A DNA stretch of 64,000 bases. It comes from Herbaspirillum sp. ST 5-3. Lineage in GTDB: Bacteria > Pseudomonadota > Gammaproteobacteria > Burkholderiales > Burkholderiaceae_D. Position numbers and translations under genes: made by a program. Where the stretch lies: NCBI RefSeq assembly GCF_004804275.1, contig NZ_STGI01000010.1:62001-126000 (forward strand), in the 5' to 3' direction. The notes beneath the pieces were generated by a model. That model did not search any database, was not told where the DNA came from, and was given only the letters and a program-made list of their open reading frames with translations. Shown here in pieces: positions 34,951-43,320 of the stretch (the first letter of the stretch is position 1; each line of letters begins with the position of its first letter).

Positions 34951-36083
34951 ACGATTCCCAGATGTTCGGTTCCCTTGCTCAGGTCGCGGCCCTTCGCGTC
35001 CTTGCCCTGCAGCTTGATGGTCAGGCGCAGGTCATTGACCGAGTCGGCATTGCGCAGCGCGTCTTCGTAGGAAATCTTGCCGGCCTCGTAGAGGTCGAAC
35101 AGTGCCTGGTCGAAAGTCTGCATGCCGAGCTCGCGCGACTTCTTCATGATTTCCTTGATTTCATGCACCTCGCCCTTGAAGATCAGGTCGGAAATCAGCG
35201 GCGAGTTCAACATTATCTCGACTGCGGCGCAGCGCCCCTTGATATCTTTCAAGGGGACGAGACGTTGTGAAATCAATCCCTTCAGGTTGAGCGACAAATC
35301 CATCAGGAGTTGCTGACGGCGTTCTTCCGGGAAGAAGTTGATGATCCGGTCCAGCGCCTGGTTCGCGCTGTTGGCGTGCAGCGTGGCAAGACAGAGGTGG
35401 CCGGTTTCGGCAAACGCGATCGCGTAATCCATGGTCTCGCGGTCGCGGATCTCGCCGATCAGAATCACGTCGGGCGCCTGGCGCAGTGTGTTCTTCAGTG
35501 CGGTGAACCAGTCGGCCGTATCGACGCCGACTTCGCGTTGCGTGACGATGCAGTTCTTGTGCGGGTGCACGTATTCGACCGGGTCTTCAATCGTGATGAT
35601 GTGACCGTAGCTGTTTTCATTGCGATAACCAACCATGCCGGCCAACGTGGTGGATTTGCCCGAGCCGGTCGCGCCCACCATGATCACCAGCCCGCGCTTG
35701 GTCATCGCCACTTCCTTCAGCACCTCCGGCACGCCCAGGTCTTCCAGTTTCGGAATCGTGGTGGTGATGGTCCGCAGCACCATGCCGACACGGCCCTGCT
35801 GCACGAATGCCGACACGCGGAAGCGCCCGAGGCCGCCGGGACTGATCGCGAAATTGCACTCCTTGCTCGCTTCGAATTCCGCAGCCTGCTTGTCGTTCAT
35901 GATGGCGCGCGCCAGTTCGACGGTATGCGTGGGCGTGAGCGGCTGGTTCGAGACCGGTGTCATCTTGCCGTCGATCTTGAATGCCGGCGGGAAATCGGCG
36001 GTGATGAAAAGGTCGGAGCCGTTCTTGCTGAGCATCAGCCGCAGCAGATCGTGCATGAATTTCGTGGCCTGGTCCCGTTCCAT
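34947..36083 (-). CDS. pilU: Type IV pilus retraction ATPase PilU
   Basis: A 378-residue hexameric secretion-type ATPase that assists PilT in pilus retraction. Walker A is GATGSGKSTT, the Asp box TIEDPVEYVHPHKN, Walker B ILIGEIRD, and the His box GHLCLATLHANSANQ. The C-terminus is longer than in PilT, ending DLSKGTEHLGIV, as typical of PilU. It follows pilT by 58 nt and overlaps gpx. Confidence 0.95.
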   Translation of the reverse strand: MERDQATKFMHDLLRLMLSKNGSDLFITADFPPAFKIDGKMTPVSNQPLTPTHTVELARAIMNDKQAAEFEASKECNFAISPGGLGRFRVSAFVQQGRVGMVLRTITTTIPKLEDLGVPEVLKEVAMTKRGLVIMVGATGSGKSTTLAGMVGYRNENSYGHIITIEDPVEYVHPHKNCIVTQREVGVDTADWFTALKNTLRQAPDVILIGEIRDRETMDYAIAFAETGHLCLATLHANSANQALDRIINFFPEERRQQLLMDLSLNLKGLISQRLVPLKDIKGRCAAVEIMLNSPLISDLIFKGEVHEIKEIMKKSRELGMQTFDQALFDLYEAGKISYEDALRNADSVNDLRLTIKLQGKDAKGRDLSKGTEHLGIV

Positions 36084-36141
36084 GGTTCTTCCTTCGTCGT
36101 TGCGGGCTCATCGCCCGCCTTGGTGTTGATCTTGATCGATT

Positions 36142-37185
36142 TCAGCCCGGGAAGTTTTCCGGAATCTTGGCGGCAGCGCGTGCGGCGGCCGGCGAAATCA
36201 CATTGCGCCGTACCAGGTCGGTCAGATTCTGGTCCAGCGTCTGCATGCCGATGTTGCTGCCGGTCTGAATCGTGGAATACATCTGCGCCACTTTGGCTTC
36301 GCGGATCAGGTTGCGGATCGCGGGCGTGCCCAGCATGATCTCGTGCGCGGCGACGCGACCGCTGCCGTCCTTGGTTTTCAGCAGCGTCTGCGAGATGACT
36401 GCTTGCAGCGATTCCGACAGCATCGCGCGAATCATTTCCTTTTCTTCCGCCGGGAACACGTCGACGATACGGTCGATGGTCTTTGCCGCCGATGAGGTGT
36501 GCAGCGTACCGAACACAAGGTGGCCGGTTTCGGCCGCCGTCATCGCAAGGCGAATGGTTTCCAGGTCGCGCAATTCGCCGACCAGGATCGCGTCCGGGTC
36601 TTCACGCAGGGCGGAGCGCAGCGCGTTCTGGAAGGACATGGTGTGCGGACCGACTTCACGCTGGTTGATCAGGCATTTCTTCGATTCGTGCACGAATTCG
36701 ATCGGATCTTCCACGGTCAGGATGTGGCCGTATTCGGTTTCGTTCAGATGATTGATCATCGCCGCCAGTGTGGTCGATTTGCCGGAGCCGGTCGGGCCGG
36801 TCACCAGCACCAGGCCGCGCGGCTTCAATGCCAGCTCGGTGAAAATCTTCGGCGCATTCAGTTGTTCCAGCGTCAGCACTTTCGACGGAATGGTACGCAG
36901 CACGGCCGCCGCACCGCGGTCCTGGTTGAATGCGTTCACGCGGAAGCGCGCCAGGCCCGGAATGGCAAACGAAAAGTCGCATTCGAGCACTTCTTCGTAC
37001 GCCTTGCGCTGGCCGTCGTTCATGATGTCATAGATCATGCCGTGCACATCGCGGTGCTCCAGCGGCGGCAAATTGATGCGACGCACGTCGCCATGCACGC
37101 GTATCATCGGCGGCAAGCCGGCGGACAGGTGCAGGTCGGATGCGCCGTTCTTGACGGCAAAGGCGAGAAGTTCAGAAATGTCCAT
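36142..37185 (-). CDS. pilT: Type IV pilus twitching motility ATPase PilT
   Basis: A 347-residue retraction motor for type IV pili. Motifs are GPTGSGKSTTLAAMI (Walker A), TVEDPIEFVHESKKCLINQREVG, DAILVGELRD (Walker B) and AETGHLVFGTLHTSSA; the AIRNLIREAKVAQMYS segment carries the AIRNLIRE motif essential in PilT. It is divergent from yggS, as commonly seen. No other pil structural genes are in the window. Confidence 0.97.
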   Translation of the reverse strand: MDISELLAFAVKNGASDLHLSAGLPPMIRVHGDVRRINLPPLEHRDVHGMIYDIMNDGQRKAYEEVLECDFSFAIPGLARFRVNAFNQDRGAAAVLRTIPSKVLTLEQLNAPKIFTELALKPRGLVLVTGPTGSGKSTTLAAMINHLNETEYGHILTVEDPIEFVHESKKCLINQREVGPHTMSFQNALRSALREDPDAILVGELRDLETIRLAMTAAETGHLVFGTLHTSSAAKTIDRIVDVFPAEEKEMIRAMLSESLQAVISQTLLKTKDGSGRVAAHEIMLGTPAIRNLIREAKVAQMYSTIQTGSNIGMQTLDQNLTDLVRRNVISPAAARAAAKIPENFPG

Positions 37186-37264
37186 TTATAATCCCAGGCT
37201 GGCGTAAGCCGCAGTGACAATATTGATGCAATACCGGCAAGGTGTTGCCCTAAGCTAACTGATT

Positions 37265-37969
37265 ATGTCCTCAATCTCCGACAACTTGCAAGCCGTAGAG
37301 GAACGTATTACCACAGCCGCGCGCGAGGCAGGACGCGACCCGCGCGAGGTTCGCCTGCTGGCGGTGTCGAAGACCTTCGGCGCGGACGCGGTCATCGCCG
37401 CGGCGCAGGCGGGCCAGCGCGCCTTTGGCGAAAACTACTTGCAGGAGGCGCTCGACAAGATGAGCGCGGTGCATGTCGCGCGGCCAGACTTGTTGCTGGA
37501 ATGGCACTTCATCGGCCCCATCCAGAGCAACAAGACGCGGCCGATCGCGGAGCATTTCGACTGGGTGCATTCGGTCGAGCGCGAAAAGATCGCGCAGCGC
37601 TTGTCCGAGCAGCGGCCAGCGCATCTGCCGCCCTTGAACATCTGCCTGCAGGTCAACATCAGCGGAGAGGCCAGCAAGAGCGGCGTCGCGCCCGACGAAG
37701 TACTGGAACTGGCAAAACGGGTGGCGGATCTGCCGCGGCTGAAGCTGCGCGGATTGATGGCAATCCCGGAACCGGAGGGCGACATCGACAGGCAGCGCGT
37801 CCCGTTCCGGAAGGTGCGCATGCTGCTGGACGAGTTGCGTGCGCATGGACTCGACATGGACACGCTATCGATGGGCATGTCGGCCGACCTCGTCGCCGCG
37901 GTCGAGGGAGGTGCAACCATCGTCAGAATTGGAACGGCAATCTTTGGACAACGACACTATGCAAAATAA
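37265..37969 (+). CDS. yggS: YggS/PROSC-family pyridoxal 5'-phosphate homeostasis protein
   Basis: A 234-residue PLP-binding TIM-barrel protein involved in PLP and amino-acid homeostasis, not an enzyme as far as known. The Schiff-base lysine lies in LLAVSKTFGADAV; other family marks are FGENYLQEALDKM, EWHFIGPIQSNKTR, SIGMSADL-like SMGMSADLVAAVEGGATIVRIGTAIFG. It overlaps proC by 11 nt, matching the conserved yggS-proC pair. Confidence 0.95.
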   Translation: MSSISDNLQAVEERITTAAREAGRDPREVRLLAVSKTFGADAVIAAAQAGQRAFGENYLQEALDKMSAVHVARPDLLLEWHFIGPIQSNKTRPIAEHFDWVHSVEREKIAQRLSEQRPAHLPPLNICLQVNISGEASKSGVAPDEVLELAKRVADLPRLKLRGLMAIPEPEGDIDRQRVPFRKVRMLLDELRAHGLDMDTLSMGMSADLVAAVEGGATIVRIGTAIFGQRHYAK

Positions 37970-38783
37970 CCTGAAAATCGCATTCATCGGCGGCGGCAAC
38001 ATGGCGACCGCGCTCATCGGCGGTCTGGCCGGCAAGCTGACCGCGGGAGAAAACATTCACGTCGTCGATGTCAATGCGGACGCCTTGCGCAAATTGCAGC
38101 AGCAGTTCGGCGTGAGCACGTCTCAACAGATCGATAGCGCGCTGGCCGACACCGACGTTGTCGTGCTGGCAGTCAAGCCGCAACAGATGAAGGAAGTGAT
38201 CGCGCAGTTGAGAGCGCACATCCGGTCGCAACTGGTGCTGTCGATTGCAGCAGGCATTCGCGCACTCGACTTGTCGCGCTGGCTGAACGGTTACAGCGCG
38301 ATCGTGCGCACCATGCCCAACACCCCGGCCTTGATCGGCAAGGGCATCACCGGCATGGTGGCATTATCCGGCGTGTCGACTGCGCAGCGGGATGCGGCTG
38401 ACGCGATCATGCGTGCGGTAGGCGCGACAGTGTGGCTGGATGACGAAGGACTGATCGACCCCGTGACCGCCGTCTCCGGAAGCGGCCCCGCCTATGTTTT
38501 CTACTTCATTGAAGCGATGCAGCAGGCAGCGCAGGAAATGGGACTGACTGCCGAGCAGGGCACCCAGCTTGCGATCGCCACCTTCGTCGGCGCATCGCAG
38601 CTGGCGGCGCAATCGACCGAGCCGGTGTCGACATTGCGCGAGCGGGTGACATCCAAAGGCGGCACTACTTACGCCGCCTTGACCAGCATGGATGCAAGCG
38701 ACGTCAAGGGCGCGATCGTCAAGGCGCTGAAAGCCGCTGCCTCGCGTGGCAAGGAGCTGGGCGAAGAATTCGGGCAGGACTGA
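37959..38783 (+). CDS. proC: Pyrroline-5-carboxylate reductase
   Basis: A 274-residue NAD(P)H-dependent reductase completing proline synthesis. The N-terminal Rossmann motif is KIAFIGGGNMATALIGG; the C-terminal signature is VSGSGPAYVFYFIEAMQQAA with LRERVTSKGGTTYAAL. The ATG at 37959 gives a standard start inside the 3' end of yggS. The gene is convergent with the yqjK-like gene, 8 nt apart. Confidence 0.96.
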   Translation: MQNNLKIAFIGGGNMATALIGGLAGKLTAGENIHVVDVNADALRKLQQQFGVSTSQQIDSALADTDVVVLAVKPQQMKEVIAQLRAHIRSQLVLSIAAGIRALDLSRWLNGYSAIVRTMPNTPALIGKGITGMVALSGVSTAQRDAADAIMRAVGATVWLDDEGLIDPVTAVSGSGPAYVFYFIEAMQQAAQEMGLTAEQGTQLAIATFVGASQLAAQSTEPVSTLRERVTSKGGTTYAALTSMDASDVKGAIVKALKAAASRGKELGEEFGQD

Positions 38784-38791
38784 CGAATTGT

Positions 38792-39091
38792 TTAACCCGG
38801 CAGCAGCAATTGCAGGCTCGGCCGGAGCATTCGCCATGTGCGCAAGCCGGCCGATCCCAGCCGCAGGACAGATGACAGGCGGCGTGGCCGGATGGCGATC
38901 AGGCCCACTGCCGCAGCGGCGATCCATCCGGGATGCTGCCGGACACGATCGACAATCCGCAAGCCGACCTCGACCGAGTTCAGGTTATGGGTCAGCGGTT
39001 CGATTTGCAGCGCCAGATCGGCGCGCTGCAGGAGGCATTCGGCGATCAGGCGCTGCCGCCGCGCTGCCAGCATTTCGGCGCGTGTTCTCAT
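38792..39091 (-). CDS. YqjK-like small protein
   Basis: A 99-residue basic protein beginning MRTRAEMLAARRQRLIAECLLQRADLALQIEPL. A C-terminal hydrophobic stretch (HPGWIAAAAVGLIAIRP) is followed by a basic tail. Its ATG overlaps the stop of the YqjE-like gene (ATGA). Order yqjD-yqjE-yqjK is the same as in enterobacteria, which supports the assignment although sequence similarity is low. Function unknown; the set is linked in E. coli to inner-membrane-associated ribosome binding by YqjD. Confidence 0.75.
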   Translation of the reverse strand: MRTRAEMLAARRQRLIAECLLQRADLALQIEPLTHNLNSVEVGLRIVDRVRQHPGWIAAAAVGLIAIRPRRLSSVLRLGSAGLRTWRMLRPSLQLLLPG

Positions 39092-39453
39092 AGCGGCGGC
39101 TGCAGCGCTTCGGTATCGCGCGACAACTCGGTCATCGTGTGTCCCAGCAGTTTCGGCTTCACCCGGAACTGCCGCTGCACGCGCAATCCGATCATCGCGC
39201 CGGCAAGCCCGAACAATGCGATGAGCGTCAGCAAGATGCCGATGCGATGCGTGTCCCAGTACAGGATCACGGCCAGAAAGACGGCGAGCACCACGGCGAT
39301 GCCAAGACAAAACATCGCCGCGAGCGACATCAGCAGATAGGAAAAATAGCGCAGCGATTCTTCCTCGACTTCTGTCGCCGCCAGTTCCACGCGCGTCTGG
39401 ACAACGGCAAGCAGCGTGGCCGCCAGCCGCGCTACCGATTCTGCAATCACCAT
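39088..39453 (-). CDS. YqjE-like/phage holin-family (holin superfamily III) membrane protein
   Basis: A 121-residue protein with a charged N-terminal amphipathic part (AESVARLAATLLAVVQTRVELAATEVEEESLRY) and two TM helices (FSYLLMSLAAMFCLGIAVVLAVFLAVIL and IGILLTLIALFGLAGAMIGL). These match the DUF1469/YqjE group often labelled phage holin family, but nothing here is phage-derived. It sits 4 nt after the YqjD-like gene and overlaps the YqjK-like gene. Confidence 0.85.
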   Translation of the reverse strand: MVIAESVARLAATLLAVVQTRVELAATEVEEESLRYFSYLLMSLAAMFCLGIAVVLAVFLAVILYWDTHRIGILLTLIALFGLAGAMIGLRVQRQFRVKPKLLGHTMTELSRDTEALQPPL

Positions 39454-39457
39454 GCTG

Positions 39458-39772
39458 TCAGCGGCGGCCGAGCCAGAGGCCGATCACCAGGCCGGCGAGG
39501 GCGCCGACGCCGACCGACTGCCAAGGGTGGGACTGTACGTATTGATCGGTGGTATCGATGGCGTCACGCGCGCCGGCGCTGATGCTTTCTTCCAGTGAGG
39601 ACAAACCGCTTTTGGCGCTGGTCAAGGTGGATTCGAAGCGGGCGCGTGCCATGCGATACCCGTCGTCGACTTGCTGACTGGTGTTTCTGAGCAGGTCTTC
39701 CGCATCCTTGATCACCAGCCTCAGATCGTCGAGCAAACGATCCCGCACCATACTGCGTCCGTTGGATTCCAT
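39458..39772 (-). CDS. YqjD/ElaB family (DUF883) protein
   Basis: A 104-residue protein typical of DUF883: a long helical N-terminal part (RLLDDLRLVIKDAEDLLRNTSQQVDDGYRMARARFESTL), then a C-terminal TM segment PWQSVGVGALAGLVIGLWLGRR. E. coli YqjD is a stationary-phase inner-membrane protein that binds ribosomes. The ATG at 39772 follows the ubiA stop by 92 nt; a far longer open frame on this strand is antisense to ubiA frames and rejected. First of a three-gene yqjD-E-K set. Confidence 0.88.
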   Translation of the reverse strand: MESNGRSMVRDRLLDDLRLVIKDAEDLLRNTSQQVDDGYRMARARFESTLTSAKSGLSSLEESISAGARDAIDTTDQYVQSHPWQSVGVGALAGLVIGLWLGRR

Positions 39773-39864
39773 GCCATGCCTCCTGTGGTTGAGATGCGCT
39801 TCTTGCAGTGTAAGCAACGGGAGGATGGCGATTTTGCGCGGTGTCAAACACTGTCGGCTGATCA

Positions 39865-40719
39865 CTAGCGCATCGCGTAGTCGAGAGCGATCCCTGCAAA
39901 GAAGGCAGCACCGAGCCAGTTGTTGTGGCGAAACGCCGCGAAGCAGCCCATGCGGTCCCGTGTGCGGATCAGCGTGTAGTGATACAGCGCGCAGGCGGTG
40001 GCAACAATCATTCCGCCCGTGAACCAGGCGCGCAGCCCATATTGCCAGCCGACCAGCAGGATGATCGCAAAGGTGATCGCATAGCACAGCATGACCGCCA
40101 TCACGTCGAAGCGGCCGAAGGTGATGGCGGAGGTTTTGATGCCGATCTTCAGGTCGTCGTCGCGATCGACCATTGCGTATTCGGTATCGTAGGCGATGGC
40201 CCAGAAGATGTTGGCGGCAAGCAGCAGCCACGCCGCCGGCGGCACCGTATTCAGGACGGCGGCGAAGGCCATCGGAATGCCGAAGCCGAACGCAATGCCA
40301 AGATAGGCCTGCGGAATCGCGAAGAAGCGCTTGAAATACGGATAGCTTGCGGCAATCAGCACGGCGGCCACCGACAGCTCCTTGGTGAGCATATTGAGTG
40401 GCAGGATCAACGCAAAGGAAATCAGCGCGAGCACCGCAGCGACCAGGACGGCCTCCCACGGCGCGATCCTGCCGCTGGTCAGGGGGCGTTCTGCCGTGCG
40501 CTTCACATGTTTGTCGAAATCGCGGTCGGCAAAGTCGTTGATCGCGCAACCCGCCGAACGCATCAGCACCGTCCCCAGCGTGAAAATCAGCACCAGCTTC
40601 CAGTCCGGTTTGCCTTGCGAGGCGAACCACAGGGCGGCCAGCGTCGGCCACAGCAGGAGCAGGATGCCGATCGGCTTGTCGAGCCGGACGAGGCGGGCAT
40701 ACAGGGCAAGGCGGTTCAT
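39865..40719 (-). CDS. ubiA: 4-hydroxybenzoate octaprenyltransferase
   Basis: A 284-residue integral membrane prenyltransferase of ubiquinone synthesis. The first Asp-rich motif is [15 protein letters not shown]; the second is [17 protein letters not shown]. About eight to nine TM helices are visible. The UbiC gene is not adjacent. It is divergent from the UgpB-like gene across about 200 nt. Confidence 0.96.
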   Translation of the reverse strand: MNRLALYARLVRLDKPIGILLLLWPTLAALWFASQGKPDWKLVLIFTLGTVLMRSAGCAINDFADRDFDKHVKRTAERPLTSGRIAPWEAVLVAAVLALISFALILPLNMLTKELSVAAVLIAASYPYFKRFFAIPQAYLGIAFGFGIPMAFAAVLNTVPPAAWLLLAANIFWAIAYDTEYAMVDRDDDLKIGIKTSAITFGRFDVMAVMLCYAITFAIILLVGWQYGLRAWFTGGMIVATACALYHYTLIRTRDRMGCFAAFRHNNWLGAAFFAGIALDYAMR

Positions 40720-40918
40720 GTCGTGGAATGAATGAAAACGAAAAGAGGGAATGACAACAAAGAATCTTGTGAAAGGGCTAAACTTCGCTCCTGCGTTTCA
40801 AATTGCTGCGCTGAAATCGCGTTGACACCGAATTATAAGCGTCGCGAGCATGGTTTCGTTTATCGTTATGCAACTGTCATATCACCTTCGTGCGTCCACA
40901 AAAAGGGCAGGAGAAAAG

Positions 40919-42229
40919 ATGCGCCGCCATATCAAGTCGCTGGTCGCAGGATCGCTGTGCGCCCTGATGGCGGGATCTGCCTGCGCCAAAACCGAAATCG
41001 TCTGGTGGCATTCCATGACCGGCGCGCTCGGCGACCGGGCTGCGGGACTCGCCGACAAATTCAACAAGAGTCAGCATGCCTATAAAATCACGCCGGTCTT
41101 CAAGGGGAGCTACGACGAAGCGATGACGGCCGCCATTGCCGGCTATCGCGCGGGAAAGGCGCCGAACATTCTTCAGGTGCCGGAAGTCGGTACCGCCGCC
41201 ATGCTGCATTCGAAAGGTGCCATCGTTCCGGTATCGAAGGTGATGCAGATCGCCGGTGAAAGATTCAATCCTTCAATCTATGTGCCCGCGCTTGCCGGCT
41301 ACTACATGTCGCCGGAAGGGGCGATGCTGTCCTTCCCGTTCAACAGTTCGACCGCCGTGTTCTATTACAACAAGGACATGTTCGCAAAAGCGGGACTCGA
41401 CCCGGACAAGGCGCCCGTCACTTGGCCGGAGGTGCTGTCGGCTGCGGCCAAGCTGAAAGTCAGCGGCGAGGAATGCGCCTACACCAGTGGCTGGCAATCG
41501 TGGGTGCATCTGGAGAATTTCTCGGCCTGGCACAACGTGGAATTCGCCTCCGGGAACAATGGGTTCGCGGGCAATCACTCCCGCCTCAAATTCAACAGCC
41601 CTCTGCACGTGAAACATATCGACACCCTGGCAAACTGGGCACGCCAGGGCTACTTCACCTATGCCGGTCCCAGGAATGAAGCGGAAGCCATGTTTTATTC
41701 CGGCGAGTGTGCGATGCTCACTTCCTCCAGTGCGGCCTATGCCAACATCCGCAAGAATGCCAAATTCAGGTTTGGCGTCGCGGCGCTGCCGTATTACGCC
41801 AGAGTGCATGGCGCGCCGCAAAACACGATCGTCGGCGGCACCTCGCTGTGGGTCATGAGCGGCAAGAAAACCGTCGAATACAAAGCTGTCGCCAGGTTCT
41901 TCAAGTTCCTGTCCAGGCCGGAAATCCAGGCAAAGTGGCACCAGGAAACCGGCTATCTGCCGCTGACCACGGCTGCCTACGAGCTCACGAAGAAATCGGG
42001 TTTCTATGAAAATTCGCCCGGCCAGGAAGTGGCCGTTCGGCAAATGCTCGTCAAGCCTACGCCGAAATCGCGCGGCATACGTCTAGGCAATTTCGTGCGG
42101 ATTCGCGCCATCATCGATGAAGAGCTGGAACTGGCATGGAGCGGCAAGAAGACCGCAAAGGATGCGCTCGACACGGCGGTCAAGCGCGGCAACGAGTTGC
42201 TGGTGCAGTTCGAGAAGACAAGAAAATAG
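40919..42229 (+). CDS. Periplasmic sugar/glycerol-3-phosphate binding protein (UgpB-like), orphan
   Basis: A 436-residue ABC-transporter substrate-binding protein. The signal peptide is residues 1-23 (RRHIKSLVAGSLCALMAGSACA|KTEIVWWHSM). UgpB-like features include WWHSMTGALGDRAAGLADKFNKSQ, YKITPVFKGSYDEAMTA, FNSSTAVFYYNKDMFAKAGLDP, and GGTSLWVMSGK. The ATG at 40919 has AGGAG about seven bases upstream; a 23-residue longer start lacks it. No permease or ATPase gene adjoins it, so the transporter must be encoded elsewhere, or the protein works with an unlinked ABC system. Confidence 0.9.
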   Translation: MRRHIKSLVAGSLCALMAGSACAKTEIVWWHSMTGALGDRAAGLADKFNKSQHAYKITPVFKGSYDEAMTAAIAGYRAGKAPNILQVPEVGTAAMLHSKGAIVPVSKVMQIAGERFNPSIYVPALAGYYMSPEGAMLSFPFNSSTAVFYYNKDMFAKAGLDPDKAPVTWPEVLSAAAKLKVSGEECAYTSGWQSWVHLENFSAWHNVEFASGNNGFAGNHSRLKFNSPLHVKHIDTLANWARQGYFTYAGPRNEAEAMFYSGECAMLTSSSAAYANIRKNAKFRFGVAALPYYARVHGAPQNTIVGGTSLWVMSGKKTVEYKAVARFFKFLSRPEIQAKWHQETGYLPLTTAAYELTKKSGFYENSPGQEVAVRQMLVKPTPKSRGIRLGNFVRIRAIIDEELELAWSGKKTAKDALDTAVKRGNELLVQFEKTRK

Positions 42230-42250
42230 GCTGCCTGTTGCAGGCAGCCT
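42228..42250. terminator. Hairpin at the end of the UgpB-like gene
   Basis: AGGCTGCCTG (42228-42237) and CAGGCAGCCT (42241-42250) form a perfect 10-bp stem with a TTG loop, starting inside the stop codon. No T-tract follows. It sits between convergent ugpB-like and oxyR genes and could end both transcripts. Confidence 0.6.
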
Positions 42251-42280
42251 GCTTCGCCGACGGCAGCCTCGTTGTTTGCG

Positions 42281-43237
42281 TCAGGCTTCCATGGCCTCTG
42301 CGGTCTCCGCGTCATGCAGCATGGTCACGCCATGCAAGTCGCAGGACAGCACAGCCTGGCGTATCGCATCGATCGCCGCCTTGCGGGTAAAACTCTTGCG
42401 CCAGGCAATCACGACGCGGCGCGACGGATCGGGTGGCGAAAAAGGAATGTAGCGCAGCATGCCGTCCTTGGTCTGCATGTCCGGCACGGAGGCCTTCGGC
42501 AGGACCGTGATGCCGATGCCCGACGCGACCATATGACGGATGGTTTCCAGCGATGAGCCCTCGAAAGTGCGCGCGATGCCGTCGCCAGTCGTGGAGAAGC
42601 GCGACATCTCCGGGCAAACTTCCAGCACCTGGTCGCGGAAGCAATGCCCGTTGCCAAGCAGCAGCATGGTTTCGGATTTCAGTTCCTCCGCGCCGATCGA
42701 TTCGCGCTTTGCCCATGCATGATGTTTGGGCAGGGCAACGACAAACGGTTCGTCGTACAAGGCTTGCACCATCAAACCCTGATCCGAGAATGGCAGGGCC
42801 ATGATCGCCGCGTCCAGTTCGCCCTGGCGCAAGGACTCGATGAGCCGCACTGTGAAGTTTTCCTGCAGCACCAGCGGCATTTGCGGCACCTGCTCGATCA
42901 TGGTTTTCACCAGCGGCGGCAGCAGGTAGGGCGCGATCGTATAAATCACGCCGAGACGCAAGGGGCCGGCCAGCGGATCCTTGTTCTGTTTCGCGATTTC
43001 CTTGATGGCGGCGGTTTGCTCCAGCACCCGTTCTGCCTGCGCGACAATTTGCGCACCGAGCGGCGTCATCGAGATTTCCATTCCGCCGCGTTCAAAAATC
43101 ACCACGCCAAGTTCATCTTCCAGTTTTTTGATCGCAACCGACAAGGTCGGTTGCGCGACGAAGCAAGCCTCCGCAGCATGGCCGAAATGCTTCTCGCGCG
43201 CGACGGCGACGATGTATTTCAATTCGGTAAGAGTCAT
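42281..43237 (-). CDS. oxyR: OxyR, hydrogen-peroxide-sensing LysR-family regulator
   Basis: A 318-residue redox regulator. The N-terminal HTH (LTELKYIVAVAREKHFGHAAEACFVAQPTLSVAIKKLEDELG) is typical of OxyR, and the redox pair is present at exactly the E. coli positions: Cys199 in GNGHCFRDQ and Cys208 in VLEVCPE. Disulfide formation would convert it to an activator of catalase/peroxiredoxin genes. It is 84 nt downstream of a region starting with recG on the same strand, the common oxyR-recG neighbourhood. The gpx gene in this window is a possible target, without evidence of a binding site. Confidence 0.97.
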   Translation of the reverse strand: MTLTELKYIVAVAREKHFGHAAEACFVAQPTLSVAIKKLEDELGVVIFERGGMEISMTPLGAQIVAQAERVLEQTAAIKEIAKQNKDPLAGPLRLGVIYTIAPYLLPPLVKTMIEQVPQMPLVLQENFTVRLIESLRQGELDAAIMALPFSDQGLMVQALYDEPFVVALPKHHAWAKRESIGAEELKSETMLLLGNGHCFRDQVLEVCPEMSRFSTTGDGIARTFEGSSLETIRHMVASGIGITVLPKASVPDMQTKDGMLRYIPFSPPDPSRRVVIAWRKSFTRKAAIDAIRQAVLSCDLHGVTMLHDAETAEAMEA

Positions 43238-43320
43238 GTTTGTTTTGCCTCGGTACCAGTGAATGAATTGGCAGCAACTGCCATAGTATAAGACTATGCA
43301 CCGGGGCGCACGGATTGAAA

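Noticed and set aside
39088-39453. Phage-derived holin
   Set aside because: The two-TM protein belongs to the YqjE group by gene order; no phage genes surround it.
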